NCBI GenBank assembly: GCA_028868235.1
Contig: JAGWUW010000002.1
Coordinates: 1-26,886, forward strand
DNA length: 26,886 nucleotides
Origin: Betaproteobacteria bacterium
GTDB lineage: Bacteria; Pseudomonadota; Gammaproteobacteria; Burkholderiales; Rhodocyclaceae
Direction: 5' to 3'
Shown here: in pieces, positions 1 through 9,332 of the stretch
How the letters are laid out: every line of letters starts with the position of its first letter
Numbering within the stretch: the first letter of the stretch is position 1
Program-made: the position numbers and the translations under genes
Notes under the pieces: generated by a model
What the model was told of the DNA's origin: nothing
Database searches by the model: none
Seen by the model: only the letters and a program-made list of their open reading frames with translations

Positions 1-1315
1 CCGCGCCGTAAACGGTTTCGCGCCATTCGACAAACACCGCCAGGATCGCGACCCCCATCACGCCCCCCAATTGCCGGGCATAACTGGTCACAACCGAGGA
101 TTGCCCCAATTGGTGTGGCTCCATGTGACGTAGCGTCGCCAAATTGAGCGCCGGCAGGATCATGCCCAGCCCGATCCGCCCTATGATGGTGGCCGCGATG
201 ATTTCCGCGTACTGGATCTCCCCCCCTCTAGCTGCAAAAATCAGAAAGGAAGCGCCAAAAGCAACCAGCCCGATCAAGGTGATCCATTTTGGCGAATGGT
301 GGTCTGCCATGCGCCCGGCCAGCGGCAACATCACCACCAGGGCGATCCCGGAGGGCAACAAAGCCATACCGGCTGCACCAGCCTTGAAGGACAAGGCATT
401 CTGGAGAAAAACCGGAATCAGGTAGGTCGACGCGTAGAGCCCGAAGCCATAGGCAAACGAGACCAGCGTTCCCATGGTGAAGGTGCGCTGCCGAAACAAC
501 TCCAGGTTGATGAGCGGATCGCTACGTTGCTTGGCATGTCGGTAGTAGAGGGCCGATGCGATAAAAGCCAAGGAAAACTGGCCCATCGTCCAGAGGGATG
601 TCAGGCCGCTATGCTGCAGACTCGATACGCTTTCGATCAGGGCGATGGCGCCCAAGGTCAGCCACCCCAGACCAAGCCAGTCGAACGGCTTGCGTTTGAT
701 TTCCCGAGGGGCAGGCAACAGATAAATGGCGCATAGTGCCGCAACGATGGCAAATGGGGTACCCAGCAGAAATATGGATTCCCAGCCAAACCGGTCCAGT
801 AAGGCCCCGCCCATCGAGGGGGCAATAGCCGGAGTCAGGGCGATACTGAAAATCAGAATTCCAGAAGCTCTTCCCTGTGTTTGCTTCGGGAAAAGGCGCA
901 TGAGCGCCAATGCGCCCATCGGTTGCAGCACCCCGGCTGCCGCTCCCTGCAGAATACGAGCAGCCACAACGAGCATAAAAGTAGGAGCGAAGTAACCGGC
1001 AACGCTGGCCAGGGTCAGAACGGCCAGAGAAAGGAGGAAAACTATGCGAAACCCCAAGCGATCGAGCAACCACGATGTCGGCAACATACCAACGGTCATC
1101 GCGGCCAGAAAACCAGTCATGGCCCACTGGACCTGATCCTGACCGAGCCTGAAGTGGCGGGAAAGAGCCGGGACGGCGACGTTGAAGCTGGATGTACACA
1201 ACACCCCGGCCACCGTACCTAGCGCGAGAATGAACAGCACCATCCATTTGTAACGTTCCCCGTAACGCAGGGAGAGCGTATCAAAGGTCGTCGCGGCAAG
1301 GCGGAGGCGTCGCAT
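1..1315 (-). CDS. MFS drug exporter, DHA2 (EmrB/QacA) family, 3' end cut by window
   Basis: About 438 codons are visible on the minus strand; the reading frame is open to the left edge, so the C-terminus is missing. The protein should be an inner-membrane proton-driven exporter of drugs or similar compounds. Translation shows a short N-terminal tail containing LRYGERYKW, then many hydrophobic helices. DHA2 hallmarks include FNVAVPAL in helix 1, the QDQVQWAMTGF segment, the motif-A-like region WLLDRLGFR, and ARILQGAAAGVLQPMGALAL; a second half starts near LINLELFRQRTFTMG. The size seen and the two-half layout fit a 14-helix transporter. I chose the ATG at 1315 because the LRYGERYKW leader is normal for the family; an internal ATG at 1243 would delete it, but no strong ribosome site marks either. 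It lies downstream of groEL on the same strand, separated by about 295 bp with a hairpin and a candidate promoter/operator, so it is probably a separate unit. Confidence 0.85.
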   Translation of the reverse strand, partial: MRRLRLAATTFDTLSLRYGERYKWMVLFILALGTVAGVLCTSSFNVAVPALSRHFRLGQDQVQWAMTGFLAAMTVGMLPTSWLLDRLGFRIVFLLSLAVLTLASVAGYFAPTFMLVVAARILQGAAAGVLQPMGALALMRLFPKQTQGRASGILIFSIALTPAIAPSMGGALLDRFGWESIFLLGTPFAIVAALCAIYLLPAPREIKRKPFDWLGLGWLTLGAIALIESVSSLQHSGLTSLWTMGQFSLAFIASALYYRHAKQRSDPLINLELFRQRTFTMGTLVSFAYGFGLYASTYLIPVFLQNALSFKAGAAGMALLPSGIALVVMLPLAGRMADHHSPKWITLIGLVAFGASFLIFAARGGEIQYAEIIAATIIGRIGLGMILPALNLATLRHMEPHQLGQSSVVTSYARQLGGVMGVAILAVFVEWRETVYGA

Positions 1316-1331
1316 CGGAACGGAAGCTGCT

Positions 1332-1362
1332 CGGTAGATTCTGAAAAGTATACGGCCTACCG
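1332..1362 (-). promoter_or_regulatory. Candidate promoter -10 with flanking inverted repeat upstream of the MFS gene
   Basis: On the minus strand TATACT (1347-1352) matches the sigma-70 -10 consensus at 5 of 6 positions and sits about 32 bases before the MFS start. It is bracketed by CGGTAG (1332-1337) and CTACCG (1357-1362), an exact 6-base inverted repeat with a 19-base spacer, which could be an operator for a repressor. No good -35 box is visible at 16-18 bases, so this is tentative. Confidence 0.3.
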
Positions 1363-1555
1363 GATGATGCAATGTTCCGTTGTGTAACGAGTGACCAGGC
1401 TTCAGGCCCGAGACTGGCTACCGTTTGCCTTTTGTTCGAATTCCGCCAGCATGGAGATTTAGTCAGCTATGCAATGACAAGCCGAATTGCATATTCGCTT
1501 CTGAATACGGGAGCAACGCAAGTTGATTGCGGATGGATTGCACAACTCTGCTTTA

Positions 1556-1589
1556 GGTGTGAGGAAGAGGATACCCTCTTCTTCACACC
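1556..1589 (-). terminator. Hairpin after groEL, putative terminator
   Basis: Starting 21 bases after the groEL stop, a 15-base stem with one mismatch can form: GGTGTGA pairs with TCACACC, then GAAGAGG pairs with CCTCTTC, around the loop GTAT. No T-run follows on the minus strand, so it is not a classical intrinsic terminator. It may protect the groE mRNA 3' end or assist Rho-dependent termination. Confidence 0.5.
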
Positions 1590-1609
1590 AACTACCCAAT
1601 GCCGTAGGG

Positions 1610-3244
<1,635 letters not shown>

Positions 3245-3261
3245 TTATTAGCGAACGGGGA

Positions 3262-3582
3262 TTAGGCGGCCTTCTTCACGGAATCGGCCGAAGCAGTCTC
3301 GATAACACCGAGGACATCTTCCTCACGCATGACGAGGAATTCCTCACCGTCGATCTTTACGGTTTGACCGGCATATTTGCCGAACAGGACACGTTCACCT
3401 GTCTTGACCAGCAAGGGCCGTACACTGCCATCCTGAAGCAGCCGACCGCTACCGACAGCCACCACCTCGCCTTGTTCGGGCTTTTCGGCAGCCGCATCAG
3501 GAATAACGATGCCCGAAGCCGTTGTGCGTTGTTGCTCGACGCGCTTAACGATAATCCGGTCGTAAAGGGGACGAATAAACAT
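3262..3582 (-). CDS. groES: Co-chaperonin GroES (Hsp10)
   Basis: This is the 10-kDa lid of the GroEL chamber. The protein starts [18 protein letters not shown] and contains the mobile-loop region [21 protein letters not shown], then VGSGR, a central [11 protein letters not shown], and [16 protein letters not shown], all typical. It has 106 residues, about 10 more than usual because of the tail [10 protein letters not shown]. Two ATGs are adjacent (3585 and 3582); GGAG lies four bases before the first and seven before the second, so I prefer 3582. It is the first gene of the groES-groEL operon, with a heat-shock promoter about 110 bases upstream. Its longer tail and GroEL's missing GGM tail suggest that the pair diverged together. 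Confidence 0.97.
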   Translation of the reverse strand: MFIRPLYDRIIVKRVEQQRTTASGIVIPDAAAEKPEQGEVVAVGSGRLLQDGSVRPLLVKTGERVLFGKYAGQTVKIDGEEFLVMREEDVLGVIETASADSVKKAA

Positions 3583-3645
3583 CATTGATCTCCAAGCGAT
3601 AACGAATTAAACAAAAGCTGGCACCCCCGCACCCTTGGCAGGAGA

Positions 3646-3682
3646 CGCTCCCAGGCTGGGAGTGCCCGCCGGCTAAGCCGGC
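3646..3682 (-). promoter_or_regulatory. Two tandem hairpins in the groES leader
   Basis: CTCCCAG (3648-3654) pairs with CTGGGAG (3656-3662), and GCCGGC (3668-3673) pairs with GCCGGC (3677-3682) around TAA. The second hairpin would fall at the very 5' end of the mRNA made from the sigma-32 promoter, so it could protect the transcript. Neither matches the CIRCE element (TTAGCACTC-N9-GAGTGCTAA), so HrcA control is not supported. Confidence 0.5.
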
Positions 3683-3690
3683 AGGAAGCG

Positions 3691-3719
3691 ATATAGGGAT
3701 GGGCTAAACATATTTCAAC
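3691..3719 (-). promoter_or_regulatory. Sigma-32 (heat-shock) promoter of groESL
   Basis: On the minus strand GTTGAAA (3713-3719) is followed after 14 bases by CCCTATAT (3691-3698). The RpoH consensus is CTTGAAA, a 13-15 base spacer, then CCCCATNT, so this matches 6 of 7 and 7 of 8 positions at proper spacing. Transcription would start near 3684, giving a leader of about 100 bases before groES. Confidence 0.75.
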
Positions 3720-3754
3720 CCCCTCTCATCACGTCCACAATTCAGTGACGGTAG

Positions 3755-4879
3755 CTAGGGCTCCGGCTGCAACGTCGCCGATATCTGAATCGTCTTTCCT
3801 GCACGCAGGATCGTCACTCTGATCGTGTCACCGACCTTGTAATCATCCAAGCGGGACTGGAGAATTTGGCAAGTTGCCACGGGCTTGCCTTCTACCGCAA
3901 CGATCGTGTCACCCAGCACGATTTCTCCACTGCTCGAACGTTTTGCAGGCCGCAATCCAGCGGCCTCAGCAGCAGAACCGCTGCCCACATCCAAAACCAC
4001 CACCCCCTCTACACCAATTGCCCGCTTTAAGCGTTCGTTGAGAGCATCGTTTAACGGAATTCCCAAGCCCGGGCGCAGGTAGCGGCCTTGGGAAATTAGG
4101 TGTGGCACCACCCGATTCACCGTATCAACAGGGACTGCAAATCCAATTCCTGCGTTGGCACCACTTGGGCTGTAGATGGCGGTAGTAATGCCGATCAGTC
4201 GTCCGGCAGAATCCAGCAACGGACCACCCGAGTTGCCAGGGTTAATGGCTGCATCTGTCTGTATCAAGTGATCAACTGACGCGCCATTTTCTTCGTTCAG
4301 GGAACGATCCAGCGCCGACACAATTCCCGTGGTCAACGTCCAATCCAAGCCAAATGGATTACCGATTGCAAAAACCTTCTGGCCGACCTTGAGATCACTG
4401 CTTGTCCCCACAGGAACAGGGGGCGGGCGCCTAAAGCCAACGCCAATCTTCAACACTGCGATATCGTGGGACTTGGAAGCTCCGACAAGCGCAGCCCGAA
4501 AGCTGCGCCCATCAGCCAACTTAACAACCGCCTCACTCGCGCCATCGATTACATGAAAATTTGTAACGACGTGGCCTTCATCATCCCAGATAAAGCCTGA
4601 TCCGGTACCTCTTGGAACACTTCGAACATTACGTGTCCAGAAATCCAATACCTCACCTTTGGTGCTGATGAATACAACCGAATCACGTGCCTTCTCAAAC
4701 AACTCAATGGTTGTTTTTTCGTCGGCAGCCAAGTCCCCACGCGCCGTCACCACCCTGGGCGCAGCACCTTGATTTCCGCCAAACAGGGAGAAGAAACTGA
4801 ACCCGCCTTGCCAAACCTGGATCAAAAGCACGGCGACAAGCGTAAGCCAAATCAATCGAACCAGAAATCGATTTTTCAT
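3755..4879 (-). CDS. Membrane-anchored HtrA/DegS-like serine protease with one PDZ domain
   Basis: The 374-residue protein is a trypsin-like S1C envelope protease. An N-terminal hydrophobic helix (about residues 7-22) follows MKNRFLVR and probably anchors it in the inner membrane with the protease in the periplasm. The catalytic triad is complete: H109 in VVTNFHVIDG, D139 in SKSHDIAVLKI, and S217 in INPGNSGGPLLD. The oxyanion region and the VGIGFAVP-type strand (GIGFAVPVDTVN) follow. A single PDZ domain occupies roughly 265-370 (GVVVLDVGSGSAAEAAGLRPA, then GDTIVAVEGKPV). One PDZ plus an anchor resembles DegS rather than DegP, which has two PDZ domains. It lies upstream of groES on the same strand, but the groE promoter lies between them, so co-transcription is partial at most. 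The pairing suggests a shared protein-damage role, which is inference. Confidence 0.93.
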   Translation of the reverse strand: MKNRFLVRLIWLTLVAVLLIQVWQGGFSFFSLFGGNQGAAPRVVTARGDLAADEKTTIELFEKARDSVVFISTKGEVLDFWTRNVRSVPRGTGSGFIWDDEGHVVTNFHVIDGASEAVVKLADGRSFRAALVGASKSHDIAVLKIGVGFRRPPPVPVGTSSDLKVGQKVFAIGNPFGLDWTLTTGIVSALDRSLNEENGASVDHLIQTDAAINPGNSGGPLLDSAGRLIGITTAIYSPSGANAGIGFAVPVDTVNRVVPHLISQGRYLRPGLGIPLNDALNERLKRAIGVEGVVVLDVGSGSAAEAAGLRPAKRSSSGEIVLGDTIVAVEGKPVATCQILQSRLDDYKVGDTIRVTILRAGKTIQISATLQPEP

Positions 4880-5157
4880 ATCCGCGGAGTCCTGTCCCCA
4901 TGATCACGAATATTGAGACAAAACTATCAAGATCAATGGGCAAAGTGGAGATATCCGAATTTCCGTGTAAGCCGGTCGTTGCTCCCATTATCACTGACTA
5001 GTCGCGCCTCGGCCAAGCAGTCTGCCAGCTTGCGCGACGCAACGACCGTATGGCATTGGGCGCGACCAGAAGACAGTGGCAAGACTCATTCGGTGTTCGC
5101 CATTTCAGACATGGTGTACTCGCAGTGTCATAGAACATCCCTGGGGCCCCTTTGTGA

Positions 5158-5178
5158 CGGTTAAAAATCCTTTAACCG
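5158..5178. promoter_or_regulatory. Perfect inverted repeat CGGTTAAA-N5-TTTAACCG
   Basis: CGGTTAAA (5158-5165) is an exact reverse complement of TTTAACCG (5171-5178), separated by AATCC. Neither strand has a T-run after it, so a protein-binding operator is more likely than a terminator. It is about 104 bases upstream of the 63-codon gene and about 280 bases upstream of the HtrA-like gene. Confidence 0.4.
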
Positions 5179-5250
5179 ATTTCCATCCGGTGACAAGCTG
5201 GCACAGAACTTCTGCAAACGGCAAGACAAAATGACCTACACTCAAATCGA

Positions 5251-5265
5251 TTGTGCGCCGCACAA
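5251..5265. promoter_or_regulatory. Perfect palindrome TTGTGCG-C-CGCACAA before the 63-codon gene
   Basis: Seven bases on each side of a single C are exact complements. The element ends 16 bases before the ATG at 5282, so it is either an operator near the transcription start or a leader hairpin (six-base stem, loop GCC). Confidence 0.4.
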
Positions 5266-5281
5266 AAATTGAGAGTCAACG

Positions 5282-5473
5282 ATGAAATACCAGCATATCT
5301 ATACCGACCTGCGAACCGCAAAGATGTCCTTCGCGCAGTTCATGGATTTTCTCGGTGAAATCCACTCCCTGGGTGTCGAAAAAGGATCTGCGATGGCAGT
5401 TAGCGGCGAACAGCCCTCCTACTTCACTGCGGCTCCTCTTGAAGAAGTGCTCGAATACCGGGCTCACCAGTAA
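5282..5473 (+). CDS. Small hypothetical protein, 63 residues
   Basis: I do not recognise this protein. It begins MKYQHIYTDLRTAKMSFAQF and ends EEVLEYRAHQ. It has no cysteine, no signal peptide and no membrane segment; a short amphipathic helix near residues 15-30 (MSFAQFMDFLGEIHSLG) and a C-terminal helix (PLEEVLEYRA) are plausible. A weak ribosome site (GAGAG, six bases before ATG) and the palindrome just upstream favour a real gene over a chance frame. The opposite strand is also open (5276-5494) but has no supporting start signal. It stands alone, diverging from the HtrA-like gene and facing the sensor-kinase gene tail-to-tail, with about 245 bases of featureless DNA between their stops. 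Confidence 0.55.
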   Translation: MKYQHIYTDLRTAKMSFAQFMDFLGEIHSLGVEKGSAMAVSGEQPSYFTAAPLEEVLEYRAHQ

Positions 5474-5719
5474 GCAAAACTGACACGCCGGCACCGACGA
5501 TCATCGCAGGAAGGGCCGACCACAGCGTGAAAGAGAAAGCCATCCTGGACTGACTTCTTGCTGTCTGGGCTGAGCAACAGCTCGAGCTAATCCGGTTGTC
5601 CTTAGCTGCTCCCCTATATTGTCGGCAATGAGCTTCAAACGTTCGCTCCGCCTACCCATTGGAATGGCGCAATCTTCGGACGAAAACCGACAGGCAGGAA
5701 GGCCTTGCTTTGCTGGGAC

Positions 5720-7000
5720 TCAGGAGGCCTTGCCGGCGGGAAGATGTAGCTCGCCGATCAGGCCACTCGGCGTGGCGCGCAAGAGCTTGAATTGACCACC
5801 GTGCAGGCGTGCCACCCGATCGGCAATGGCCAGACCCAGCCCGCAGTGGCCCTTGCCGCGGCGTGCAGAGTCGAGCCTTGTGAAGGCCTGGATGGCCAAT
5901 TCCATTCGTTCCGGCGCAATACCGACGCCATGATCGACGACTCGGACCACGATGGCCCCCGCCAGGCGCTGAACCTCCACACTGAACGGCGGGCTTCCAT
6001 ATTCGAGCGCATTCTCGAGCAAATTGGCGATCGCTCGCTGCAGCATGTTCGGCATAACCCGGATCACCGTATCAGCATCCTCCGCGATTTTCAGAGATAC
6101 CCCGTGACGGAGGTAGGGCCCGACAGCCGCCCCCACAATCTCCATGACAGAATGCATTGCGAAAGCCTCCGGCTCCCTTCCCTGGGCAAAGGTGAGAAAC
6201 TGATCGACGATGGCATCGATGCCTTCGAGATTGGCGATCATGGCCTCACGGCGCTGGCCAGCTTCCATCTCCAACTGAAGGCGCAAGCGGGTGATCGGCG
6301 CTCGCAGATCATGAGCGAGTCCAACGAGCATTTCGGCCCGGTCGCGGTCGAACTGCTGCAAGCGGGAAACCATGTCATTGAATCGTTCGGCAAGGATTCT
6401 CGTTTCGCGTGGACCTGCGACGTCCATATGGGGTGGATCGGCCACACCGACCTGTTCGATGGCCGCTTCCAGGCGACGCAGCGGTCTTTGCACCCCCCAC
6501 AGCAAAGCCATCCCTCCCACCAGAATAACGACGAAACCCGATATCAGGCCCCAACCCCAGGGTTCGATGTGATTGCCGTGCCGCCTTGCCGGTGCCGGAA
6601 AATGAAGCCAGCGCTCGCCTTGGGGGATACTGCCGAGGCGTACCCAGAAACCGCTATCCCGCTGCGATCCGGCACGCATTTCAACCGCTTCCCCGAGTTC
6701 TTCTACCAGCGCTCCCCGTAACCGGGCGAGGAAATTTGCCTGATCGCCGGCTGCTCTGCCTTCCTCTGGATCGGAGGCGAGCCTGACCCCAGGCGGAGGA
6801 CTCTTTTCGAAATCCGGATGGGCTCGCAGAATTTCTTCGACCAGTCGAATCTGGACCGCGAAGTTACGTGCGAGATTGGTGATGCGCTGGTCATCGGTAT
6901 GCACCTGAAACACGAGAAACATGGTACCGAAGCCGGCGATGAGCGCAAAAAGAAGAACCAGGGCCAAGCGGGCATAGAGGGTATCGACGCGTATCCTCAT
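5720..7000 (-). CDS. EnvZ-like sensor histidine kinase
   Basis: This 426-residue inner-membrane kinase should autophosphorylate and pass phosphate to the adjacent regulator. It has a first membrane helix at about residues 10-32, a periplasmic domain of about 120 residues, a second helix at about 152-172, a HAMP linker (PLRRLEAAIEQVG), the phosphoacceptor H230 in GLAHDLRAPITRLRLQLE, an N-box (LLENALEYG) and G-boxes (VDHGVGI and GHCGLGLAIADRVA). The HDLRAPITR style and the RIRVDTLYARLALVL start resemble EnvZ. I start it at 7000 and not at the upstream ATG at 7048, because 7000 gives a 4-base ATGA overlap with the regulator's stop, the usual translational coupling. The pair diverges from the efflux operon at 7950, its likely target. 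Confidence 0.92.
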   Translation of the reverse strand: MRIRVDTLYARLALVLLFALIAGFGTMFLVFQVHTDDQRITNLARNFAVQIRLVEEILRAHPDFEKSPPPGVRLASDPEEGRAAGDQANFLARLRGALVEELGEAVEMRAGSQRDSGFWVRLGSIPQGERWLHFPAPARRHGNHIEPWGWGLISGFVVILVGGMALLWGVQRPLRRLEAAIEQVGVADPPHMDVAGPRETRILAERFNDMVSRLQQFDRDRAEMLVGLAHDLRAPITRLRLQLEMEAGQRREAMIANLEGIDAIVDQFLTFAQGREPEAFAMHSVMEIVGAAVGPYLRHGVSLKIAEDADTVIRVMPNMLQRAIANLLENALEYGSPPFSVEVQRLAGAIVVRVVDHGVGIAPERMELAIQAFTRLDSARRGKGHCGLGLAIADRVARLHGGQFKLLRATPSGLIGELHLPAGKAS

Positions 7001-7728
7001 GCCGATTCGCCCGGTACATCCGGCACGAAAACGTAGCCGTAGCCCCACACGGTCTGGATGAACTCGGGCTGGTTCACTGCACCATGGATCATTTTCCGCA
7101 ATTTGGAAATCTGGACGTCGACACTGCGGTCGCCGGTTTCGGTTCCCGGCCCACGCGCCAGTTCCAACAGGCGTTCCCGCGTCAATGGCCGATGGGGGTT
7201 TCGACAGAGCGCCGACAGGAGAGCGAATTCCGTCGTAGTCAAGGTGACCGCTTCATGGCGGCGCCACAGGATCCGGCTACCGAAATCCAGTCGGTAATCG
7301 CCGAAAGTAACGCATTCCTCGTCGGCCTTGGGCGCGCCTGGCGGAATGGCCAAACGCCTGCGCAATACGGAGCGGATGCGAACGACCAGTTCCTGGGGTG
7401 CGAAGGGTTTGCCGATGTAGTCGTCTGCACCGCCGTCGATGCCGGCAATGCGGTCGGACAGTTCGTTGCGTGCGGTCAACATGATGATCCCGACCTCGTC
7501 GGAAGCTCGTATGCGTCGGCACAAGGTGAGGCCATCATCGCCCGGTAGCATGTAGTCCAGAACGATGAGATCCGGGCGCTCCCGGAGCAGGCGGCGCTCG
7601 ATGTCCCGACCGTCGGGAAAACCGCGTACCTCGAACCCTTGGGCACCCAGGTACTCAAGCAGCAGGGTGCGTAATTCCGGGTCATCGTCGACGACCCAAA
7701 TGAGTGGTTTTCGCGTCGAATCCGACAT
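6997..7728 (-). CDS. OmpR-family response regulator
   Basis: This 243-residue DNA-binding regulator is the partner of the kinase encoded immediately downstream. The receiver domain (about residues 8-122) has the acidic pocket D14-D16 (WVVDDDPE), phosphoacceptor D58 (LIVLDYMLPGDDG), T85 and K107 (IGKPFAPQEL). The C-terminal winged helix (about 140-236) shows LTTTEFALLSALCRNPHRPLTRERL and DVQISKLRKMI...VWGYGYVF, standard for the OmpR/PhoB class. Its start has only a weak ribosome site; the TATAGT -10 (7776-7781 on this strand) suits a leader of about 40 bases. Three CGTAA repeats in its upstream region are candidate binding sites. It most likely activates the divergent Mdt/Mux-like efflux operon in place of the BaeSR pair linked to mdtABC in E. 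coli. Confidence 0.94.
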   Translation of the reverse strand: MSDSTRKPLIWVVDDDPELRTLLLEYLGAQGFEVRGFPDGRDIERRLLRERPDLIVLDYMLPGDDGLTLCRRIRASDEVGIIMLTARNELSDRIAGIDGGADDYIGKPFAPQELVVRIRSVLRRRLAIPPGAPKADEECVTFGDYRLDFGSRILWRRHEAVTLTTTEFALLSALCRNPHRPLTRERLLELARGPGTETGDRSVDVQISKLRKMIHGAVNQPEFIQTVWGYGYVFVPDVPGESA

Positions 7729-7732
7729 TAAC

Positions 7733-7829
7733 CGTAAATATCTTCCGAAGGGGCTGGTCCGTAATAGGCGTAATCACTATATCACCCGAAAATCTGCCAT
7801 TTGCCTGTATTAACATTCATCAATACTTT
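7733..7829. promoter_or_regulatory. Divergent promoter region with CGTAA repeats
   Basis: For the rightward efflux operon, TTGCCT (7801-7806) and TACTTT (7824-7829) with a 17-base spacer form a modest sigma-70 promoter. For the leftward regulator, TATAGT lies at 7776-7781 with no clear -35. CGTAAA at 7733 and CGTAAT at 7760 and 7769 recur at distances of 27 and 9 bases; the last two flank the regulator's probable start site and could be autoregulatory sites. The identification is tentative. Confidence 0.35.
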
Positions 7830-7949
7830 TTCGCCCGCATCCTTGCTGCGAGGCAAATTTCCGGACGAAAAAAGGCACTAATATGCGAAACCGCCCAGGC
7901 GAGCGACCAGCAAGCCGGGAAATGAAGACAATACCGAACGACCTGAACA

Positions 7950-9272
7950 ATGGACAAGAACAACACAGGGCGCCCGTCACGACGCCGAACAGCCCTTTAT
8001 GTAACCGTCGCTACCGTGGTTGCACTGGCGGTATTCGCCGGATACCGCTACGGGCATATCGGTAACGCTACTCCTCCCGGCGAGCCGCAGACTGCGGCGG
8101 GCAAACGCCCGGGTGGCGGTGGCATTCAGCCGGTATCCGTCGCCACCGTCACGGAAAAGGACTTGCGCCTGTGGATCAACGCCATTGGTACTGCCATACC
8201 CCGCAACCTGGTTACGGTGCACGCCCGCGTCGACGGAGAACTGTTGCGCGTCAACTTCACCGAGGGCGAAATCGTCAAACAAGGCAAGCTACTGGCCGAA
8301 ATCGATCCCCGCCCCTATCAGGCGCAACTCGATCAGGCCAAAGGCCAACTCGCGCGTGACCTGGCTCTCTTGCAGAACGCCAAGCTCGATCTCGAACGCT
8401 ATCAGGATCTCTGGGCCAAGGATTCGATCGCCAAGCAGCAGGTGGATACTCAGGCCGCGCTTGTTCACCAGTATGAAGGTGCCGTGAACAACGATCGCGG
8501 GTTGGTTGCCAATGCCAACCTGCAACTGCTCTACACCCGAATCTCAGCGCCGATCTCGGGCCGTGTCGGCCTGCGCCAGGTGGACCCGGGCAACCAGATT
8601 CACGCCTCTGACGCAAACGGCATCGTCTCCATCGCGCAGATCGAGCCAATGACCGTCATTTTTGCGATACCCGAAGGGCAATTGCCGGAAATCACGCAGC
8701 GAACCGCCAGGGGAGAGATTTTGACGGTAGAAGCCTGGGATCGGGAGCAAAAAAACATGTTGGCCAAGGGCCGCCTGCTGACCACGGATAACCAGATCGA
8801 TACAACGACGGGTACGATCAAGCTGAAGGCGGAATTTGCCAACTCCGAGCACAGCCTTTTTGCCAACCAATTCGTCAATGTTCGCTTGTTGCTCGGTGTA
8901 AGAAGCAAGGCCAAGGTGGTACCGGTGGCTGCCCTGATACGAGGTGCCCGCGGCGCTATCCTCTACGCGGTGAACGAGGAAGGCACGGTACGCTCGGTAG
9001 CGGTAAAGCCGGGCGCGATAGATGGCGAGGAAATGGAAATCCAGGGCGAAATCAACGTCGGAGAGCGCGTCGTGACCGATGGTGGTGACAAAATCCGGGA
9101 TGGCATCAAGGTCAGCATCATCGACCCGGGCAAAGGCCAGGAAACGGCCGGAGAGCCTGATAGCCGCAAGGGCCGCGGCCATGGCAAGCGCTCTGATGGC
9201 CCCCCCCGTGACACCGCGGCCAGTGCAGGAACCCCGCCCCCTCGGCCGGATACTGCGCCCGCCCCTCATTAA
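7950..9272 (+). CDS. mdtA: RND efflux periplasmic adaptor, MdtA/MuxA type
   Basis: This 440-residue membrane-fusion protein bridges the RND pump and the outer-membrane channel across the periplasm. After a basic start (GRPSRRR) comes one membrane helix at about residues 14-32. The first half of the lipoyl/hairpin region reads VHARVDGELLRVNFTEGEIV, then LAEIDPRPYQAQLDQAKGQL and a coiled-coil to about 190; the second lipoyl half is YTRISAPISGRVGLRQVDPGN. The beta-barrel and membrane-proximal domains follow (TGTIKLKAEFANSEHSLFANQFVNVRL). The last 45 residues are Pro-, Arg- and Gly-rich and end with His, a disordered tail common in this group. It is the first of four genes in an operon of the mdtABC/muxABC-opmB layout. 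The ribosome site is weak. Confidence 0.94.
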   Translation: MDKNNTGRPSRRRTALYVTVATVVALAVFAGYRYGHIGNATPPGEPQTAAGKRPGGGGIQPVSVATVTEKDLRLWINAIGTAIPRNLVTVHARVDGELLRVNFTEGEIVKQGKLLAEIDPRPYQAQLDQAKGQLARDLALLQNAKLDLERYQDLWAKDSIAKQQVDTQAALVHQYEGAVNNDRGLVANANLQLLYTRISAPISGRVGLRQVDPGNQIHASDANGIVSIAQIEPMTVIFAIPEGQLPEITQRTARGEILTVEAWDREQKNMLAKGRLLTTDNQIDTTTGTIKLKAEFANSEHSLFANQFVNVRLLLGVRSKAKVVPVAALIRGARGAILYAVNEEGTVRSVAVKPGAIDGEEMEIQGEINVGERVVTDGGDKIRDGIKVSIIDPGKGQETAGEPDSRKGRGHGKRSDGPPRDTAASAGTPPPRPDTAPAPH

Positions 9273-9332
9273 TAACACCTGCGCCAAGGCCGTCGTAACC
9301 TTCACCACGGCCCAGCGATTCCCTTCCCGCCG

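Larger units (their letters stand above)
4880..5281. other. Intergenic region between the HtrA-like gene and the 63-codon gene
   Basis: No convincing gene lies in these 402 bases; the frames that stay open have unlike codon use and no ribosome sites. The region must hold divergent promoters for the protease (leftward) and the small gene (rightward), but I could not identify a good -35/-10 pair for either. The only notable structures are the two inverted repeats listed separately, nearer the small gene. Confidence 0.6.

Noticed and set aside
609..1247. Open frame of 212 codons on the minus strand
   Set aside because: It is out of frame with the clear DHA2 transporter on the same strand, has Arg/Gly/Ser-rich low-complexity composition, and matches no family.
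3646..3664. CIRCE/HrcA operator before groES
   Set aside because: The inverted repeat CTCCCAG-G-CTGGGAG lacks the CIRCE half-sites and the nine-base spacer.
5199..5217. TGGCAC followed by TTCTGC, resembling a sigma-54 promoter
   Set aside because: The GG-to-GC distance is two bases too long for RpoN, which tolerates almost no spacing change.
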